A DNA stretch of 64,000 bases from Polaromonas sp. (GTDB lineage Bacteria > Pseudomonadota > Gammaproteobacteria > Burkholderiales > Burkholderiaceae_C), in the NCBI GenBank assembly GCA_013298945.1, contig JAAFJR010000002.1, forward strand, positions 62,001-126,000, given 5' to 3'. Below are positions 43,710-52,837 of the stretch, one piece after another; the first letter of the stretch is position 1, and every line of letters begins with the position of its first letter. The notes beneath the pieces are model-generated. The model was not told the origin of the DNA. It did not search any database and saw nothing but the letters and a program-made list of their open reading frames with translations. Made by a program: the position numbers and the translations under genes.

Positions 43710-45557
43710 TTACAAGCCGAGGCGTTCTTTAGTGGCAGCTGTTGGACGGCCTTCGCTGTCCCAGCCACGCGCTGCATAGTATTTCGGCATCATTTCAGCC
43801 AACATGTTCACTTTGCCTTTGGCTGGGCCAGTTTTGCAAGCCTCTTCGGTTAAACGCTTAGGCAAGCTGTCGTCTTTAGCCGTGAAGCCCGCACGGTTGT
43901 TGAACTCACGCTCCATGTTCCAAATGCGTTCGCCGATTTTTTCTAACTCTTCGGTGGTGTATTGGTCGCCACAAGCCGCCGCCATTTGCGGTGCTAGATC
44001 GGCAAGACCCCACGCAAAGGTCGTGAAAATACACAAACCTGACGAATCGAAAGCTGCCGTTGCGTCTTGAAAGGCTTTCACCAACTCCGGCTTGCCGTCG
44101 TGTTCCAGTGGGTCTGTTTTAACGGGTATACCCAAGACTTCAGAAGCAATGGTGTAGCCGCGCAAATGGCAGCCACCACGGTTGGATGTGGCATAGGCCA
44201 AGCCAATACCCTGAATAGCGCGACCGTCATACGCGGGGAACTCTTGGCCTTTGCTGCTCATGCTCAGCTCTGGGTGACCGTATTTAGCAGTCAACCGCTT
44301 GGAACCTTGTCCAATTTCTTTGCCAAAACCGCGTCCGTAAATGGTCTCTTCCGCTAAGAATGCCAAGGTTTCTGCCGAGCCAAACTTGGCATCGATACCA
44401 ATTTGCTCTTTGGTTAACACACCCATTTCATACAGCTCCATCACTGCGCCCACAGTGGTTCCGAAGCTGATGGGGTCTATTCCTTCTTCGTTACACAACA
44501 AATTGGCGTATTGTAGAGCTTCCAAATCGTTCACGCCATTGGCAGCGCCCAGCGCCCAAGCAGCTTCGTACTCCAAACCACCATTTGCGCCTTTGTATTG
44601 CGGCTTGTTGACGATGGTGAAGTGGTTTTCGTCCATTTTGCTAATGCGACCACAGGCAATCGTGCAGCCAAAGCAAGCTTGGTTGGTCACCAAGTGCTTT
44701 TTGCCGTCGGTTTTACGCGGTGTCGCCATAGCTTCTGCGCCAATATCTTTAGCGCCTTCAAACTGGTTGTCACGGTGATTGCGGGTCGGTAAGGCGCCGG
44801 TTTCGTTGATCACACTCATCAGCACCTGTGTGCCCATGGCTGGCAAGCCTGTGCCAGTGACGCCATTTTCTGCCAAGATTTTCTTTTTCTCTGCAATCAC
44901 TTTCATAAACTCTTTTGGGTTGTGCAAATTCCCCACGCCTTTGGTACCACGCACGGCGATGGCTTTGAGGTTTTTGCTACCCATCACTGCGCCTACACCA
45001 GAGCGGCCAGCTGCGCGGTGCAAATCATTCACAACAGCAGCAAACAGCACGCCGTTTTCACCAGCTTTGCCAATGCTGGAAACACGGGTGAGCGGGTCTT
45101 GCAAACTGGTTTTCAAGAGACCTTCAGTTTCCCAAACGCTCTTGCCCCACAAGTGGCCAGCATCTCGCAATTCGGCCACATCATCATTCACATACAAGTA
45201 AACAGGCTTTGGCGATTTACCTTCAAAAATAACCATGTCCCAGCCAGCCATTTTAAATTCTGCGCCCCAATAACCGCCAGAATTTGAGCAAGCAATCGCA
45301 CCGGTCAACGGGCTTTTGGTGATCACGGTGTAGCGACCACCGGTAGATGCCATCGTGCCCGTCAACGGGCCAGTTGACCAGATGATTTTGTTGGCTGGCG
45401 ACAGCGGGTCAACCGTGGCATCAACTTCTTCTACCAAATACTTGGTGCCCAGTCCACGTGAGCCAATGTACGCATTGGCCCAATCCATTTTGAGTGGTTC
45501 AGACTTGACGGTTCCCGCGGTCAAGTTAACGCGGAGGATTTTTCCAGCCCATGACAT
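43710..45557 (-). CDS. aorB: Tungsten-dependent aldehyde ferredoxin oxidoreductase, catalytic subunit
   Basis: A 615-residue enzyme of the tungsten AOR family that oxidises aldehydes to acids. It starts SWAGKILRVNLTAGTVKSEP as in the family. RSGVGAVMGSKNLKAIAVRG (185-204) is a pterin-binding segment. The [4Fe-4S] cysteines are Cys295, Cys298, Cys302 (ACFGCTIACG) and Cys509 (SSGLCIFTT), matching the spacing of archaeal AOR. The full length and all four ligands suggest an active enzyme. aorA precedes it by 51 bp and aorC follows. Confidence 0.95.
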   Translation of the reverse strand: MSWAGKILRVNLTAGTVKSEPLKMDWANAYIGSRGLGTKYLVEEVDATVDPLSPANKIIWSTGPLTGTMASTGGRYTVITKSPLTGAIACSNSGGYWGAEFKMAGWDMVIFEGKSPKPVYLYVNDDVAELRDAGHLWGKSVWETEGLLKTSLQDPLTRVSSIGKAGENGVLFAAVVNDLHRAAGRSGVGAVMGSKNLKAIAVRGTKGVGNLHNPKEFMKVIAEKKKILAENGVTGTGLPAMGTQVLMSVINETGALPTRNHRDNQFEGAKDIGAEAMATPRKTDGKKHLVTNQACFGCTIACGRISKMDENHFTIVNKPQYKGANGGLEYEAAWALGAANGVNDLEALQYANLLCNEEGIDPISFGTTVGAVMELYEMGVLTKEQIGIDAKFGSAETLAFLAEETIYGRGFGKEIGQGSKRLTAKYGHPELSMSSKGQEFPAYDGRAIQGIGLAYATSNRGGCHLRGYTIASEVLGIPVKTDPLEHDGKPELVKAFQDATAAFDSSGLCIFTTFAWGLADLAPQMAAACGDQYTTEELEKIGERIWNMEREFNNRAGFTAKDDSLPKRLTEEACKTGPAKGKVNMLAEMMPKYYAARGWDSEGRPTAATKERLGL

Positions 45558-45608
45558 GATATGTGCTCCTTATGAGTCGGTATTGAATAAGTGTCTTACG
45601 TGTTCGAT

Positions 45609-46085
45609 TTAAGACGCTGAGGGTTGATTACCTAGCTTGTCTGCCCACTGTGCCATCTTGCCAAGCCCCGTCCAGTTGGCGTCAATGAAGGTGATTGCTC
45701 CCGTTGGGCAAGCAGATGCGCAAGCTGGATCGCCACCGCAAAGGTCGCACTTTTGCACTTTGCCAGTTTCTTCCACGTAATTGATAGTGCCAAACGGGCA
45801 AGCGATGGTGCAAACTTTGCAGCCCACGCAGGTGCTTTCGTTGACCACTTTCGCGCCGGTCGCAGCGTCAACCGTGATAGCTTCTACGGGACAAGCATGC
45901 AAACACCAAGCTTCGTCGCATTGGGTGCAGGTGTAGGGTACTTTTTTACCCGTATGGTGGAAGTCAAAAACTTTGATTCGAGATTTGGCTGTGGCAAAAG
46001 TGCCGTAGTTCTCAAAAGAACAGGCCATTTCGCACTGCAAACAGCCTGTGCATTTGTCTGGGTTGATGTGCAATATCTTTTGCAT
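45609..46085 (-). CDS. aorA: Polyferredoxin-like electron-transfer subunit of aldehyde oxidoreductase
   Basis: A 158-residue iron-sulfur protein with sixteen cysteines in the DmsB/HycB-like arrangement, enough for four [4Fe-4S] clusters: CTGCLQCEMACSF, CTQCDEAWCLHACP, CVGCKVCTIACPFG and CDLCGGDPACASACPTG. It would carry electrons from the tungsten subunit to the FAD subunit. It is the first gene of the aor operon, and the promoter must lie in the 215-bp divergent gap upstream. Confidence 0.93.
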   Translation of the reverse strand: MQKILHINPDKCTGCLQCEMACSFENYGTFATAKSRIKVFDFHHTGKKVPYTCTQCDEAWCLHACPVEAITVDAATGAKVVNESTCVGCKVCTIACPFGTINYVEETGKVQKCDLCGGDPACASACPTGAITFIDANWTGLGKMAQWADKLGNQPSAS

Positions 46086-46300
46086 GCTTTTGACTCCTGT
46101 AAGTTAACTATCGATAGCAGCAGACATACCTATGTTTTGCAATGCTTATGAAATTGATAACATAACTATCATCTGCAGATCGAATTGCTGGTGGCATAGT
46201 GTTTACCCTTGGTTTAAATTAATGAAGTACGAAAATTCTCAATCTGAAACACTTGTGTTCAAGGTAACATTGGCAGCAACATGATTTGGAGTAGCACTCT

Positions 46301-47734
46301 TTGAAGATCAATCAATTTTCTTTACGCCAGGTCGTTAACTTTGCTTTGTTTGCCCTGTTTGTAACTTTGCCCAGTTTGTCTTTCGCGGCAGACATCGATG
46401 GCAGCAAGCTTTCAGCTGTTTGGGGCATTCCATTTGCTGGTGTTCTATTGTCAATAGCTGTGATGCCTTTATTGGCTGCAGGCTTCTGGCATCATCACTA
46501 CGGCAAAGTCACTGCGGCGTGGGCGCTGGCTTTTTTAGTACCTTTTGCGGTCATTTATGGGGCAGGAATAGCGGTTACTAGTTTGGTTCATGCTTTACTG
46601 GCTGAATACATTCCGTTTATCGTGCTGTTGACTGCGCTATTTACTGTTTCAGGTGGTATTTATATTCGCGGAAACTTGCACGGTAGCCCTGCTCTTAACG
46701 TCAGTATTCTCGCCATAGGTGCCGTATTAGCCAGTTTTATGGGTACAACAGGTGCGTCAATGCTGCTGATTCGTCCGCTTATTCGTGCCAATGACAACCG
46801 TCAGCACAAAGCGCATGTGATTGTTTTCTTTATTTTTATTGTGTCTAACGCAGGCGGCTCTTTGACACCCTTGGGCGATCCGCCATTATTTTTGGGCTTT
46901 CTCAAAGGGGTAGACTTTTTTTGGACTGTGAAACACATCTTCCCAGAAACGCTCTTTTTAATTGGCTCACTTCTAGCTATTTTTTACGCCTTAGATTCGT
47001 GGTTTTACCACCGCAAAGAAGAGCTTTTAAGCATGGATCCGACCCCGGACTCTCGAAATATAGGTTTTGACGGTGCCTTTAACTTCTGGTTGTTGGCTGC
47101 CATTGCTGCGCTGGTGTTGATGAGCGGGATTTGGAAATCCAGTGTCACCTTTAACCTTATGGGTACTGAGGTTGGCTTGCCCGGTTTGTTTCGTGATATA
47201 GGCTTGGTCGTCATCACTGTGCTGTCTTTCAAGCTAACTGCATCCAGCGTGCATGCGGATAACCAGTTTTCATGGGAGCCTATGTTTGAGGTTGCCAAGC
47301 TCTTTGCAGGCATCTTTTTGACCATCATTCCTGTCATAGCGATGTTAAAAGCGGGTTTAGATGGGCCTTTTTCAGCAATTATCACTGCGGTAACTAACCC
47401 CAACGGAACACCTAACCCAGCAGCCTATTTTTGGGCTACAGGTTTGTTGAGTTCGTTTTTAGACAATGCCCCCACTTATTTGGTTTTTTTCAACACAGCA
47501 GGCGGCGATGCCAAAGTGCTGATGACAACGTTTGCCCCCACTCTGGCCGCGATTTCTGCTGGTGCAGTGTTCATGGGTGCAAATACATACATTGGAAACG
47601 CCCCCAATTTAATGGTAAAGGCAATTGCAGAAAGCCGTGGTTTGAAAATGCCTAGTTTCTTTGGTTATATGGCTTGGTCGGTAGGCATACTTGTTCCCTT
47701 GTTTTTAGCCATGACTTTGATCTGGTTTATATAA
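46301..47734 (+). CDS. Sodium:proton antiporter / ArsB-NhaD superfamily transporter
   Basis: A 477-residue membrane protein with about 12 helices after an N-terminal signal-like segment. Conserved stretches are SILAIGAVLASFMGTTGASM, NAGGSLTPLGDPPLFLGFLK and FLDNAPTYLVFFNTAGG, as in NhaD-like antiporters of the ion transporter superfamily. The start is TTG 46301, about 10 bases after GGAG; no ATG keeps the N-terminus. It is divergent from aorA, so a shared control region is possible. The ion is not certain. Confidence 0.82.
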   Translation: MKINQFSLRQVVNFALFALFVTLPSLSFAADIDGSKLSAVWGIPFAGVLLSIAVMPLLAAGFWHHHYGKVTAAWALAFLVPFAVIYGAGIAVTSLVHALLAEYIPFIVLLTALFTVSGGIYIRGNLHGSPALNVSILAIGAVLASFMGTTGASMLLIRPLIRANDNRQHKAHVIVFFIFIVSNAGGSLTPLGDPPLFLGFLKGVDFFWTVKHIFPETLFLIGSLLAIFYALDSWFYHRKEELLSMDPTPDSRNIGFDGAFNFWLLAAIAALVLMSGIWKSSVTFNLMGTEVGLPGLFRDIGLVVITVLSFKLTASSVHADNQFSWEPMFEVAKLFAGIFLTIIPVIAMLKAGLDGPFSAIITAVTNPNGTPNPAAYFWATGLLSSFLDNAPTYLVFFNTAGGDAKVLMTTFAPTLAAISAGAVFMGANTYIGNAPNLMVKAIAESRGLKMPSFFGYMAWSVGILVPLFLAMTLIWFI

Positions 47735-47750
47735 ATACTGGTTAATATTC

Positions 47751-47797
47751 ACTATAAATTTAATAGCTGCTTAGGCAATAAATACGGCGGCTACAGC
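47751..47797 (-). repeat. 47-bp dispersed repeat, copy 15 (intergenic, B orientation)
   Basis: The copy reads ACTATAAATTTAATAGCTGC, then TTAGGCAATAAATACGGCGG. It lies between the antiporter stop and the 2-hydroxyacid dehydrogenase start, followed by CCATTTTTACCC, which also follows or resembles the flank of several other intergenic copies. Confidence 0.93.
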
Positions 47798-47826
47798 CAT
47801 TTTTACCCATTAATTAAGCAATATAT

Positions 47827-48792
47827 ATGAGTAAACCACGCATTTTGGTAACGCGCGCAATTTTTCCGGAAACGCTGGTTAAATTGGCAGAACATTTTGA
47901 AGTTGAATCTAACCAAGCCGATGATATTTGGACAAAACATGAGCTGATGGCCAAGCTGCAAGGCAATGTTGGCGCGTTCACTTTTGGCTTGGAGCGAATT
48001 GATGCTGAGTTACTGGCAGCGTGCCCGCAACTCAAAATTTGCACCAACATGACCGTGGGTTACAACAATTTCGACCTACCCGCTATGACGGCAGCTGGCG
48101 TTATCGGCACCAACGCGCCCGACACACTGACCGAAACCACCGCAGATTTCGGCTTTGCGCTGCTGATGGCGACTGCTAGACGGGTGACCGAAAGTGAACA
48201 TTTTTTACGCGCTGGGAAGTGGAAAAGCTGGCGGTTTGACATGTTTGCCGGCAGCGAGGTGCACGGCAGCACCTTGGGTATCATCGGCATGGGAAAAATC
48301 GGCCAAGCTATTGCCAAACGCGGTGCTTTCGGTTTTGGCATGAAAGTTATTTACAACAACCGCTCGCGCTTAGAAGTTGCGACTGAAACCGCATGCCAAG
48401 CACGTTATGTGAGCAAAACCGAGCTACTGCAAACGGCAGACCACGTCATGCTGGTCGTGCCTTATTCGGCAGAATCGCACCACACCATTGGCGCGGCTGA
48501 GCTGGCGTTGATGAAACCGACGGCCAATTTGATCAACCTTGCACGCGGCGGCATTGTGGATGATGCTGCGCTGGCTGCGGCGTTAAATCGTAGGCAAATC
48601 GCCGCAGCGGGGCTGGATGTGTTTGAGGGCGAACCCAGCGTTCACCCAGATTTGTTCAATGTGCCAAATATTGTGTTGACGCCGCACATTGCTAGTAGCA
48701 CCGTGCCTACGCGTATGGCGATGGCGAACAAAGCGGTGGACAATTTAGTAGGATTTTTTCTCAACGGTAAAGCAGTTTCCGCATTAAATTAA
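47827..48792 (+). CDS. D-2-hydroxyacid dehydrogenase (glyoxylate/hydroxypyruvate reductase type)
   Basis: A 321-residue NAD(P)-dependent dehydrogenase. It has the substrate-loop NMTVGYNNFDLPAMTAAGV, the nucleotide site GIIGMGKIGQAIAKRGAFGF (about 151), and catalytic Arg in NLARGGIVDD, Glu in FEGEP and His in LTPHIASS. It fits glyoxylate reductase / glycerate dehydrogenase of the GhrB group. Substrate is inferred from family. Confidence 0.9.
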   Translation: MSKPRILVTRAIFPETLVKLAEHFEVESNQADDIWTKHELMAKLQGNVGAFTFGLERIDAELLAACPQLKICTNMTVGYNNFDLPAMTAAGVIGTNAPDTLTETTADFGFALLMATARRVTESEHFLRAGKWKSWRFDMFAGSEVHGSTLGIIGMGKIGQAIAKRGAFGFGMKVIYNNRSRLEVATETACQARYVSKTELLQTADHVMLVVPYSAESHHTIGAAELALMKPTANLINLARGGIVDDAALAAALNRRQIAAAGLDVFEGEPSVHPDLFNVPNIVLTPHIASSTVPTRMAMANKAVDNLVGFFLNGKAVSALN

Positions 48793-48840
48793 ACTGTTTA
48801 TGTATCCAGTGTAGTGCGGATTAAACAGTAGAATCGATAC

Positions 48841-50241
48841 ATGGATGCCGCTAACTTAAACCCTGCTGTTGTGATTTGGTCTTTTCTTGCGTTGGTGGTG
48901 TTCAACATCATCGTTGTGCTTTGGTTTGCCGTGCGCAAAGCTGATAAACAAGCAACTGCAGCTGCTGTGCAAGGCAAACTTGAGCTTTTAGGCGCTGTTT
49001 CTGCCACTTCTGAGCGTTTAGAGCGTGAGTTGCGCCGTGAAATCACCGAATCGTCCCGTGGTGGCCGACAAGAGCTGACGCAGAGCTTCGGCGCGTTCCA
49101 GCAAGCAGTGGTGCTGCAAAGCGGCGAAGCTTTTCGCACACAAAACACCCAAATCGATGCGTTGACAGTTCAATCCAGCCAACAACTTGCTGCGCTGCAA
49201 AAAACATTGGCAGATACGCTGACAACGCAGCTTCAGGGCTTGTCTGAGTCCAACGCCCGCCGAATGAACGAAGTGCGCGACACGTTAGAAAAGCAACTCA
49301 TGCAGTTGCAAAACAGTAATTCAGCCAAGCTGGATGAAATGCGCGCCACAGTCGATGAAAAATTGCAAAGCACCTTGCAAGCACGCTTGGGCGAAAGTTT
49401 TAAACAGGTTGCTGATCGTCTAGAGCAAGTCCACAAAGGCTTGGGCGAGATGCAAACCCTTGCACAAGGCGTGGGCGATTTGAAGCACCTGCTCACCAAT
49501 GTCAAAACGCGCGGTATTTTCGGTGAAGCGCAGTTAGCCAGTTTGTTGGAGCAAGTTTTTACAGTTGATCAATACGGCGCACAAATTGCAACAAAACCCG
49601 GTAGTAAAAACATGGTCGATTTTGCAGTCAAACTGCCAGGCAGATCTGTTGATGGCGAACCGCTTTGGCTGCCAATCGACGCAAAATTTCCAAACGAAGA
49701 CTACGAGCGTCTGCTAGACGCACAAGGCAATGCAGATGTGCTGGGCGCTGAGGCTGCTGGCAAAGCGTTGGAGATGCGGATTCGATTCGAAGCGAAATCG
49801 ATCTCGGAAAAATACATAGAGCCGCCTCATACCACCGATTTTGCGATTTTGTTTTTACCAACCGAGGGTCTTTATGCGGAAGTGCTGCGCCGCCCTGGTT
49901 TGATGGAGGCTCTGCAACGTGAGCACCGCGTCACCTTGGCCGGGCCGACGACGCTGCTGTCAATGCTTAGCTCACTGCAGATGGGTTTCAGGACATTGGC
50001 TTTAGAAAAACGTTCAAGCGAAGTTTGGCAAGTACTGGGTGCAGTGAAGACTGAATTTGGAAAGTTTGGTGACGTCCTGTCTAAAGTAAAAATACAGGCT
50101 CAGACTGTGGTTAATACGTTAGACCAAGCACAAACTCGTAGTAATGTCATGAATAGGGCGTTGCGTAGAGTCGAAGCTTTGACAGAGGAGCAGGCAATAG
50201 AGTTACTTCCTGCAAATAACTCTGAAAATGAAGATGGCTAA
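48841..50241 (+). CDS. rmuC: RmuC-family DNA recombination protein
   Basis: A 466-residue protein with one N-terminal membrane helix (about 10-30), a long coiled-coil region (about 60-190) rich in Gln, Glu and Arg, and the RmuC nuclease-like domain with VKTRGIFGEAQLASLLEQVF, LPIDAKFPNEDYERLL and PTTLLSMLSSLQMGFRTLAL. RmuC limits inversion rearrangements at short inverted repeats in E. coli, which is notable in a genome rich in such repeats. It overlaps the YdcF-like gene by 14 bp. Confidence 0.93.
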   Translation: MDAANLNPAVVIWSFLALVVFNIIVVLWFAVRKADKQATAAAVQGKLELLGAVSATSERLERELRREITESSRGGRQELTQSFGAFQQAVVLQSGEAFRTQNTQIDALTVQSSQQLAALQKTLADTLTTQLQGLSESNARRMNEVRDTLEKQLMQLQNSNSAKLDEMRATVDEKLQSTLQARLGESFKQVADRLEQVHKGLGEMQTLAQGVGDLKHLLTNVKTRGIFGEAQLASLLEQVFTVDQYGAQIATKPGSKNMVDFAVKLPGRSVDGEPLWLPIDAKFPNEDYERLLDAQGNADVLGAEAAGKALEMRIRFEAKSISEKYIEPPHTTDFAILFLPTEGLYAEVLRRPGLMEALQREHRVTLAGPTTLLSMLSSLQMGFRTLALEKRSSEVWQVLGAVKTEFGKFGDVLSKVKIQAQTVVNTLDQAQTRSNVMNRALRRVEALTEEQAIELLPANNSENEDG

Positions 50242-50866
50242 AAGTTTTAGGCTTATAGTCGCATGGACATTAATTGCAGGCGCCTTACTGTACCTTGTCG
50301 TTTACATTGCTTTGGCTCTGCGTGCTTATGAATTTAGTGCCGAAGTTAAGTTGGCTAATGTTCCAAACCCCGTCGTTGTGGTTTTGGGCAATCGCACTGT
50401 AACCAAGGGCGTACCAAATGTTTGCATGACTGGCCGGGTTGATAAGGCCATAGAACTGATTGCTCCGCACCAAAGACAAATCTTGTTACTCTCTGGAGGT
50501 CTTGATCCGGTGGAACAAAACTTTGAGTCGCAGGTCATGGCAGATTATGCGATTGGAAAAGGTTTTAAAGGCCAACTCATTCAAGAAAATAATTCAACTA
50601 CAACACATGAAAATTTAAAATATTCAGCGCTAATATTGAGAAACGAAGGTGCGAAAACCGTCATCATCGTATCGGAGCCGTATCAATTATGGCGAATCAG
50701 TCTGCTAGCAAGCGCTCAAGGCATGAACAATCAATTTGACCTTCATTATGCTGCGGCTAAAACAGAGTGTTGGAAAATGCAGGGTATGCTTTCGACAGGA
50801 GCAGTCAGAGAACCTTTTGCATTAGTTAAAAATTTTGTGCAAGGTAATTTTTTTAAATTACCCTGA
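50228..50866 (+). CDS. YdcF/SanA-family (DUF218) membrane protein
   Basis: A 212-residue protein with one N-terminal membrane helix (about 8-28) and a DUF218 domain: VVVLGNRTVTKGVPN, ILLLSGG, and a stretch with AKTVIIVSEPYQLWR. Family members bind S-adenosylmethionine in one structure and are tied to envelope integrity, but the activity is unknown. The start codon lies inside rmuC, so it is probably translated from the same mRNA. Confidence 0.82.
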   Translation: MKMAKSFRLIVAWTLIAGALLYLVVYIALALRAYEFSAEVKLANVPNPVVVVLGNRTVTKGVPNVCMTGRVDKAIELIAPHQRQILLLSGGLDPVEQNFESQVMADYAIGKGFKGQLIQENNSTTTHENLKYSALILRNEGAKTVIIVSEPYQLWRISLLASAQGMNNQFDLHYAAAKTECWKMQGMLSTGAVREPFALVKNFVQGNFFKLP

Positions 50867-50886
50867 TTACTAACAGATTTACCGGT

Positions 50887-51753
50887 CTAATTAAGTTTGT
50901 AAAACGTTTTGATGGTGTCCCAAGCCTCTTGCGGATCATCAGTGTAGGTAAAGAGCTCCAAATCCTCTTTTGAAATCGTGCCTTCTTCTACCATCACATC
51001 AAAATTAATCAAGCGCTTCCAGTAGTCGACGCCAAACAACACAATAGGCACTGGCTTGACTTTGCGGGTCTGCACCAAAGTCAGCACCTCAAACAGCTCG
51101 TCCATGGTTCCCATGCCGCCAGGAAAGGCGACCAGCGCTTTTGCGCGCATCATGAAATGCATTTTTCGCAAGGCGAAGTAGTGAAATTTGAAGTTCAGTG
51201 ATGGTGACACATAGGGGTTGCCGCTTTGTTCGTGTGGTAATGCAATGTTCAGCCCTACCGTCAGAGCACCTACATCACTCGCACCACGGTTTGCCGCTTC
51301 CATGATGCCTGGGCCGCCACCCGTGCAAATGTACAAGCGGTCTTTCGCAGGCTTGCGTGCGCCATAGCCAGCAACCAAACGCGCAAACTGCTGCGCTTGG
51401 GCATAGTAGTCGGCATTCCGCGCTTTCTGTGCAGCCAGTGCAATGGCTTTAGCATCTCCTGAGGCCTGCGCAGCTAGCTGTGCTTTTAAAGCATCTTCAG
51501 GTGCTACAAAGCGCGCACTGCCAAACACAACTATCGTGCTTTCAATGCCTTGCGATTGCATTTCAACTTCCGGCTTCAACATCTCCAACTGCATGCGCAT
51601 GCCCCGCGTTTCGCGGCGTAACAAAAATTCGGGGTCCGCAAAAGCCAAGCGGTAAGCATCCGCATGCAGCGGGCTGCCTTCGTTGGCGTGGTGTTGTAGT
51701 TCTGCCCAAGCGTTGGCTAGGCGGGAAACGCTGAGATCTTGTGTGTTTTGCAT
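50887..51753 (-). CDS. LOG-family protein (TIGR00730 type)
   Basis: A 288-residue protein with the LOG motifs GGGPGIMEAANRGASDVGAL and PGGMGTMDELFEVLTLVQT. Proteins with both release the base from cytokinin riboside monophosphate or act as nucleotide nucleosidases. This is the longer bacterial form with about 100 residues before the domain. It lies convergent with the YdcF-like gene and upstream of no operon partner. Confidence 0.9.
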   Translation of the reverse strand: MQNTQDLSVSRLANAWAELQHHANEGSPLHADAYRLAFADPEFLLRRETRGMRMQLEMLKPEVEMQSQGIESTIVVFGSARFVAPEDALKAQLAAQASGDAKAIALAAQKARNADYYAQAQQFARLVAGYGARKPAKDRLYICTGGGPGIMEAANRGASDVGALTVGLNIALPHEQSGNPYVSPSLNFKFHYFALRKMHFMMRAKALVAFPGGMGTMDELFEVLTLVQTRKVKPVPIVLFGVDYWKRLINFDVMVEEGTISKEDLELFTYTDDPQEAWDTIKTFYKLN

Positions 51754-51868
51754 GTTGCTATTGTGTATGAAAAATATCGCTTCTTTTGAAGCTTATTTGG
51801 TGATTAATTTGAATTAATGTAATCAAAGCATTTAGAACAACAATGACCATGATGAAGGAGACACAACC

Positions 51869-52756
51869 GTGATTGACCAAGTCCGCCTCAATTTCAACCC
51901 GCAGGCCACCATGGCGTTGAATGTGATACTCGCTTTGATCATGTTGGGCATTGCGTTGGATTTGAAAGTGTCAGACTTCAAAGTCGCTTTCAAAACACCC
52001 AAAGCACTGTTGTTGGGGCTGGTGGGGCACCACATCGTTTTCCCTGCGATGACGTTTTTACTGATTTTAATCACCAAACCTACCCCCTCCATTGCTTTGG
52101 GCATGTTGCTTTTTTCAGCGTGTCCTGCAGGTCATATTTCCAATTTATTCGCCGCACGGGCCAATGGCAACGTTGCATTGGCCGTGTCTATCAGCATTTT
52201 TTCAAAAATAGCAGCCATTTTTATGATGCCGCTCAACGTCATCTTTTGGGGCAACCAAGACGCTGGCATGCGGGCCTTGTTGAAAGACTTTTCGCTAGAC
52301 CCTGTCAGCATGATGGTTGAGGTAGATCTTCTGCTGGGTGTACCCTTATTGCTGGGTTTGTTTATCTCACACAAATATCCTGCTTTTGCCAAGCGAGGGT
52401 ACAAGCCCATGCGTATTTTTTCACTGCTGGCATTGGTCTTTTTTATTGTGGGTGGGTTAGCCTCCAATTGGGCGATTTTCAAAGACTACGGCCAGTTTGT
52501 CGTCGGCGTCGTTGCGCTTCACAACGCCTGTGCGCTGGCTTTGGGTTATTACATGGCCTTAGCCGTTGGTTTGCCAGAGCCAGACCGACGCGTCGTCGCT
52601 TTTGAAACCGGCATTCAAAGCTCAAGCCTAGGCTTGGTCTTGATTTTTACCTTCTTCGGCGGCCTAGGCGGCATGGCTATCGTCACCGCGTGGTGGGGTA
52701 TTTGGCACATTATTGCGGGCATGGCACTGTCAACGTATTGGATGAAGCGGGCATAA
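51869..52756 (+). CDS. Bile acid:sodium symporter (BASS) family transporter
   Basis: A 295-residue protein with about nine to ten helices. It has GIALDLKVSDFKVAFKTPKA near the start, ACPAGHISNLFAARANGNVA and ETGIQSSSLGLVLIFTFFGG, typical of BASS proteins. The start is GTG 51869, with AAGGAG 8 bases upstream. Family members import bile acids, pyruvate or other organic acids with sodium; the substrate here is unknown. Confidence 0.87.
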   Translation: MIDQVRLNFNPQATMALNVILALIMLGIALDLKVSDFKVAFKTPKALLLGLVGHHIVFPAMTFLLILITKPTPSIALGMLLFSACPAGHISNLFAARANGNVALAVSISIFSKIAAIFMMPLNVIFWGNQDAGMRALLKDFSLDPVSMMVEVDLLLGVPLLLGLFISHKYPAFAKRGYKPMRIFSLLALVFFIVGGLASNWAIFKDYGQFVVGVVALHNACALALGYYMALAVGLPEPDRRVVAFETGIQSSSLGLVLIFTFFGGLGGMAIVTAWWGIWHIIAGMALSTYWMKRA

Positions 52757-52759
52757 AAA

Positions 52760-52782
52760 AAGGCTCCTACAGGAGCCTTTTT
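52760..52782. terminator. Bidirectional terminator between the BASS gene and efp
   Basis: AAGGCTCCT (52760-52768) pairs with AGGAGCCTT (52771-52779) with a 2-base loop, flanked by A and T runs. Confidence 0.88.
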
Positions 52783-52837
52783 GCTGAATGTTTAAAACTT
52801 ATACACGTTTACGGAACGCGTTTTGTTAGACACGTTT

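Noticed and set aside
46110-46119. CTATCGATAG palindrome between aorA and the antiporter as an operator
   Set aside because: A single 10-bp palindrome with no second copy or known regulator match is too weak to report as a site.
46448-46490. AATAGCTGTGATGCC in the antiporter gene as a repeat copy
   Set aside because: Spacing and the right half do not match, and the residues fit the antiporter family.
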